Shown: positions 60,958-64,000 of the stretch, piece after piece
Numbering within the stretch: the first letter of the stretch is position 1
Layout of the letters: every line of letters starts with the position of its first letter
NCBI RefSeq assembly: GCF_036199905.1
Contig: NZ_CP108109.1
Span: 1,736,001-1,800,000 of the forward strand
DNA length: 64,000 nucleotides
Direction: 5' to 3'
Source of the DNA: Streptomyces sp. NBC_00223
Lineage (GTDB): Bacteria; Actinomycetota; Actinomycetes; Streptomycetales; Streptomycetaceae
Made by a program: the position numbers and the translations under genes
The notes under the pieces: model-generated
The model's database searches: none
Seen by the model: the letters and a program-made list of their open reading frames with translations, nothing else
What the model was told of the DNA's origin: nothing

Positions 60958-61926
60958 GTGTCCGCAGTCGCACCCGACGGACGCAAGATGCTGCGCCTTG
61001 AGGTCCGCAACAGCCAGACCCCCATCGAGCGCAAGCCCGAGTGGATCAAGACCCGGGCGAAGATGGGCCCCGAGTACACGCAGATGCAGAAACTCGTCAA
61101 AAGCGAGGGGCTGCACACCGTGTGCCAGGAAGCCGGCTGCCCGAACATCTACGAATGCTGGGAGGACCGCGAGGCGACCTTCCTCATCGGTGGCGACCAG
61201 TGCACCCGGCGCTGCGACTTCTGCCAGATCGACACGGGCAAGCCGGAGGCGCTGGACCGTGACGAGCCGCGCCGGGTCGGCGAGTCCGTGCTGACCATGG
61301 ACCTCAACTACGCCACGATCACCGGCGTCGCCCGCGACGACCTGGAGGACGGCGGGTCCTGGCTGTACGCCGAGACCGTGCGGCAGATCCACGCGATGAC
61401 GGCGGACCGGGCCGGCGGCCGTACGAAGGTCGAGCTGCTGATTCCCGACTTCAACGCCGAGCCCGCGCAGCTCGCCGAGGTCTTCGGCGCCCGCCCCGAA
61501 GTGCTCGCGCACAATGTGGAGACGGTGCCGCGGATCTTCAAGCGCATCCGCCCCGGCTTCCGTTACGAGCGCTCGCTCGAGGTCATCACCCGTGCCCGCG
61601 AGGCCGGTCTGGTCACCAAGTCCAATCTGATCCTGGGCATGGGCGAGGAGCGCGAGGAGATCAGCCAGGCGCTGCACGACCTGCACGACGCCGGGTGCGA
61701 GCTGATCACCATCACGCAGTATCTGCGGCCGTCGGTGCGGCACCACCCGGTGGAGCGGTGGGTCAAGCCCGCGGAGTTCGTGGAGCTCAAGGAGGAGGCC
61801 GAGGAGATCGGCTACGCGGGCGTGATGTCCGGGCCGCTGGTCCGTTCGTCGTACCGCGCGGGACGGCTCTTCCAGCAGGCGATGGACCGGCGCCGGCAGG
61901 GCGAGGCGGTCGCGGCCGCGGAGTGA
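60958..61926 (+). CDS. lipA: Lipoyl synthase
   Basis: 322 residues from GTG 60958. A radical SAM enzyme: the SAM cluster is [10 protein letters not shown] (CxxxCxxC) and the auxiliary cluster [12 protein letters not shown] (Cx4Cx5C). The C-terminal [10 protein letters not shown] contains the serine that ligates the auxiliary cluster. It inserts two sulfurs into octanoyl groups placed by LipB. The family is complete in length. It is in a lip operon or cluster with lipB. Confidence 0.96.
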   Translation: MSAVAPDGRKMLRLEVRNSQTPIERKPEWIKTRAKMGPEYTQMQKLVKSEGLHTVCQEAGCPNIYECWEDREATFLIGGDQCTRRCDFCQIDTGKPEALDRDEPRRVGESVLTMDLNYATITGVARDDLEDGGSWLYAETVRQIHAMTADRAGGRTKVELLIPDFNAEPAQLAEVFGARPEVLAHNVETVPRIFKRIRPGFRYERSLEVITRAREAGLVTKSNLILGMGEEREEISQALHDLHDAGCELITITQYLRPSVRHHPVERWVKPAEFVELKEEAEEIGYAGVMSGPLVRSSYRAGRLFQQAMDRRRQGEAVAAAE

Positions 61927-61977
61927 AGGGCTCCCGCCGGGACGCCCGGTCGGCGCGCCCATGCCGGGGCCGCGCCC

Positions 61978-62047
61978 GGGACCTGATGGGCAACATGCCG
62001 ATTTCCGAGGGGCCGATGCCTCGCGGGACGCGGATACCGAAGGCGCT
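61978..62047 (+). repeat. Degenerate copy of the DUF4191 gene 3' end
   Basis: These 70 bp downstream of lipA match 63234-63304, the last codons of the DUF4191 gene. Translated, the two read LMGNMPISEGPMPRGTRIPK and LMSNMPIPKGPMPRGMRMPK. The copy lies in an open frame ending at 62075. It may be a relic of duplication, or a tiny gene (ATG 61986, about 29 residues). No ribosome site is obvious. Confidence 0.75.
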
Positions 62048-62179
62048 CAGGACACCCGAGTGGCCACTCGGCTGAGGCATTCATGCGAGTTTGACCGACA
62101 CGTCACCTGCTGGTAACACGGAGTGGCGAGCCTGGTTTTCACCGTACAACCGTCTCATTTGCTTCCCGAGGGGGACGCC

Positions 62180-62476
62180 ATGACGTCCAAGCCGGTGCAC
62201 TTTCCCCGTCCGCACACCCCCATGGCCGGAGCGCTGCGGGCCGTCGAAACGTTTCTGCTCACGGGTGGGCAGCAGACGGCCCGCAGGAACGCGTGGGCCG
62301 CCGTCGTGGCCGACCGGCAGCGGGCCAAGGAGCGCAGGGCCGCGCAGTACGAGATGGACGCGCTGGTGGACGGGGGGCCGCCGGCGGGCGGCGCGGCGCT
62401 GGTGAGCGGCGGGTCTCCGGTGAACGGCGGGCCGTCGGGGGTCGGGCGCGACGCGGCCGGCGCGCTCTCCGACTGA
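62180..62476 (+). CDS. Conserved small basic protein
   Basis: 98 residues from ATG 62180, preceded by GAGGGGGA. The conserved part is the first 60 residues: SKPVHFPRPHTPMAGALRAV, then FLLTGGQQTARRNAWAAVVA and DRQRAKERRAAQYEMDAL. The rest is Gly/Ala-rich low complexity ending GALSD. It lies between lipA and the DUF4191 gene as in other Streptomyces. Function is unknown. It is probably cytoplasmic. Confidence 0.75.
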   Translation: MTSKPVHFPRPHTPMAGALRAVETFLLTGGQQTARRNAWAAVVADRQRAKERRAAQYEMDALVDGGPPAGGAALVSGGSPVNGGPSGVGRDAAGALSD

Positions 62477-62557
62477 GCGTTCTCCCCAGTAGGCGCGCTC
62501 TCCGACTGACCGTTCCCCCCGGCCGGCGCGCTCTCCCACTGAGCGTTCCCCCCTCCC
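62459..62557 (+). repeat. Three tandem 33-bp repeats over a stop codon
   Basis: Units start at 62459, 62492 and 62525 with GGCGCGCTCTCC(G/C)ACTGA. The first unit contains the last codons and stop of the small basic protein; the later units repeat GALS(D/H) plus a stop in the same frame because 33 is a multiple of three. Confidence 0.8.
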
Positions 62558-62626
62558 GGATTCCGGGCCGCGCGCGGGACCCGGCCGCGGTGACGGCGTA
62601 CCGACAGGCCACGTATCCTTTGCCGC

Positions 62627-63307
62627 ATGGCGAGGAAGGAAACATCCGAGAACCCTGGACGTCTGAAGCAGATCGTCCAGACCTACAAGATGACCAGGCA
62701 GGCCGATTCCAAGATCGGGCTTGTCATTGCGGCTGTGGGAATCGTCACCTTCGGTGTCCTCCTCGCCCTCGGCTTCTTGATCGGTCACCCCATTTACGCG
62801 GGCATCCTGGGCCTTCTGGTGGCGCTTCTCGCGATGGCGGTCGTCTTCGGCCGCCGCGCCGAGCGTGCCGCCTTCGGGCAGCTGGAGGGCAAGCCGGGCG
62901 CGGCCGCGGCGGTGCTGCAGAACATCGGGCGCGGCTGGACGGTCACCCCCGCGGTGGCGATGAACAAGAGCCAGGACGTGGTGCACCGGGCGGTCGGCAA
63001 GGCCGGCGTCGTACTGGTCGGCGAGGGCAACCCCAACCGGGTCAGGGGCCTGCTCGCCGCCGAGAAGAAGCGGATCTCGCGGGTCGTCTACGACGTGCCC
63101 GTGCACGACTACATCGTGGGCACCGGTGAGGACCAGCTGGCACTGAAGAAGATCAGGGCCACGCTGCTGCGCCTGCCGCGCTCGCTGAGCGGCCCCAAGA
63201 CCACCGAGGTGAACGACCGGCTGCGGGCGCTCGGGGACCTGATGAGCAACATGCCGATTCCCAAGGGGCCGATGCCTCGCGGGATGCGGATGCCGAAGGG
63301 GCGCTGA
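62627..63307 (+). CDS. DUF4191 membrane protein
   Basis: 226 residues. After a basic N-terminus (LKQIVQTYKMTRQADSKIGL) come two transmembrane helices (about 32-75 with IAAVGIVTFGVLLALGFLIG). A cytoplasmic C-terminal domain includes GAAAAVLQNIGRGWTVTPAV and VGEGNPNRVRGLLAAEKKRI. The tail LMSNMPIPKGPMPRGMRMPK is the part duplicated after lipA. Actinobacterial conserved family, function unknown. It is followed by a strong terminator. Confidence 0.88.
   Translation: MARKETSENPGRLKQIVQTYKMTRQADSKIGLVIAAVGIVTFGVLLALGFLIGHPIYAGILGLLVALLAMAVVFGRRAERAAFGQLEGKPGAAAAVLQNIGRGWTVTPAVAMNKSQDVVHRAVGKAGVVLVGEGNPNRVRGLLAAEKKRISRVVYDVPVHDYIVGTGEDQLALKKIRATLLRLPRSLSGPKTTEVNDRLRALGDLMSNMPIPKGPMPRGMRMPKGR
63234..63304 (+). 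repeat. DUF4191 3' end, partner of the copy after lipA
   Basis: Coding copy of the repeat at 61978-62047; offset about 1256 bp. Confidence 0.75.
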
Positions 63308-63336
63308 GCAGCGGTTTTCATCGGAACGACAGGACG

Positions 63337-63368
63337 AAGGGTCCGGGGGCGCGCCCCCGGACCCTTTT
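63337..63368 (+). terminator. Rho-independent terminator with T tract
   Basis: The 26-bp perfect palindrome 63339-63364, extended by two A-T pairs, folds into a stem of about 13 bp with a tight loop and is followed by TTTT (63365-63368). It terminates the DUF4191 gene and is one of the few in the window with a T tract. Confidence 0.9.
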
Positions 63369-63461
63369 CGTACCGATACCGCCCGGACCGGCGGGGGCAG
63401 GGCGCGGCCGGGTCGGCGTACGGCTTGACGACGTCCGCGGCCTCTTGGCCGGGGCCCGCGT

Positions 63462-63929
63462 TCAGATCCGGACCTGTACGGCCTTCGCCGCCTTGTCGTG
63501 CAGCCCTCGGGTGTCGCGGTCCCAGATCACCGCGGGCACGACGACCAGCAGCAGCACCGTACGCAGAACGACCCCTCCCGGGCCGAGGCGCCTGCCGTCG
63601 AGCCGGATCACGCGCAGCCGCATCAGCATCTTGCCCGGCGTGCTGCCGACCAGGGCCAGCCCGATCAGGCTGACGAGGCCGAAGACGACGAGCGCCCAGT
63701 TGTTGGCCACGTGAAGATCACGGTGAGCGATCAGACCGTATGCGATCACCATGCTCAGAATCCAGTCGATGAAGATCGCGGCCACCCGGCGGCCGATCGG
63801 CGCGACCGATCCCGGCCCCTCCTGGGGCAGGCCCAGCCGCTCGCCTCGGTAGCCGAGTTCCACGCCCATCTGCTCGGCGGCCGCGCGGGGCCCGGACAGC
63901 CATGTGCCGATTGCTTCCCTGTTGTCCAC
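63462..63929 (-). CDS. RDD-family membrane protein
   Basis: 155 residues from a GTG start. The RDD motif family is shown by APIGRRVAAIFIDWILSMVI (Arg and Asp in the first helix) and GSTPGKMLMRLRVIRLDG with a later RTVLLLVVVPAVIWDRDTRG and a GLHDKAA ending. Three transmembrane helices are visible. Function is unknown. It is convergent with the DUF4191 gene and, in known Streptomyces gene order, lies directly upstream of glnA. Confidence 0.92.
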   Translation of the reverse strand: MDNREAIGTWLSGPRAAAEQMGVELGYRGERLGLPQEGPGSVAPIGRRVAAIFIDWILSMVIAYGLIAHRDLHVANNWALVVFGLVSLIGLALVGSTPGKMLMRLRVIRLDGRRLGPGGVVLRTVLLLVVVPAVIWDRDTRGLHDKAAKAVQVRI

Positions 63930-64000
63930 GCGTCAACGGTAACCCCCGTTCGGAGCAGCAGTACCGCCCGGGTACCACGGCCGCGGAGTCGTGGTTAACG
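63930..64000. other. Intergenic end of window
   Basis: 71 bp upstream of the RDD gene on its 5' side. By synteny this should lead into the glnA promoter. GGTAAC and GTTAAC words are present, but not enough sequence is available to call a GlnR box. Confidence 0.4.

Noticed and set aside
1..64000. tRNA, rRNA or riboswitch genes, including a cobalamin riboswitch ahead of the cob genes
   Set aside because: I saw no cloverleaf or rRNA sequence and no recognisable B12-box upstream of 36519, 37801 or 39425. A covariance-model search would be needed to exclude them fully.

Overview
This is chromosomal DNA of a Streptomyces-like actinomycete. The GC content is very high, GTG starts are frequent, genes are tightly packed, and many families are genus-typical (DUF397/XRE-DUF5753 pairs, DUF3043, DUF4191, PspA/PspAA, secreted Rhs proteins). 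From about 27.2 kb onward the gene order matches what I recall of the conserved Streptomyces chromosome upstream of glnA: two-component system, pspA, DUF3043, cobalamin genes, pepA, lpdA-sucB, aceE, lipB-lipA, DUF4191, RDD. The first 27 kb is accessory.

Region 1 (0-17.9 kb) is a secreted polymorphic-toxin locus. After the tail of a VOC/PhnB-like gene comes a 1230-residue LamG/DNRLRE surface protein, then a 2169-residue Sec-exported Rhs protein with a variable C-terminal tip and a lipoprotein that is the likely immunity protein. Downstream lies a displaced second tip. A 382-bp copy of the Rhs core end (13624-14005, matching 9631-10012) leads into a different toxin tip with its own membrane-anchored putative immunity gene. 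This displaced cassette is spliced in frame onto a broken NB-ARC/STAND ATPase gene. Several IS5-type transposase fragments, a SMI1/KNR4 gene and a tectonin-like repeat lectin gene fill the rest of the island.

Region 2 (18-27.2 kb) holds a three-gene operon on the minus strand: a 37-residue Pro-rich peptide followed by two PIMT-type methyltransferases in tandem, a candidate minimal peptide-modification system. Next are a DUF4180 gene, a divergent ArsR/MFS pair whose MFS gene runs into a recombinase remnant, an XRE-DUF5753/DUF397 module, and a small ATP-binding regulator operon.

Region 3 (27.2-42.6 kb) contains a NarL-type two-component system, PspAA and PspA, the DUF3043 membrane protein, a methyltransferase, an ECF41-like sigma factor facing a LUD-domain gene across a large inverted repeat, an HtrA-like lipoprotein protease, and cobalamin lower-ligand/assembly genes (an MBL-CobU fusion, cobT, cobS with a rhomboid-like gene), then pepA.

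Region 4 (42.9-64 kb) is lipoate and 2-oxoacid dehydrogenase territory: lpdA (E3), sucB (E2 with two lipoyl domains), a GntR regulator, aceE (E1), then lipB and lipA, which make and attach the lipoyl groups that E2 needs. Between them are a SMI1/KNR4 gene, a double GNAT, DUF4240, a TIGR01777 epimerase, an FAD oxidoreductase, a PLP decarboxylase and a TPR regulator. The window ends with conserved membrane-protein genes (DUF4191, RDD) just before the position where glnA is expected. Two intergenic loci (32.4-33.0 kb and 47.1-47.5 kb) share a dispersed GC-rich repeat family, and a third (52.2-53.3 kb) holds a different tandem repeat of about 132 bp.
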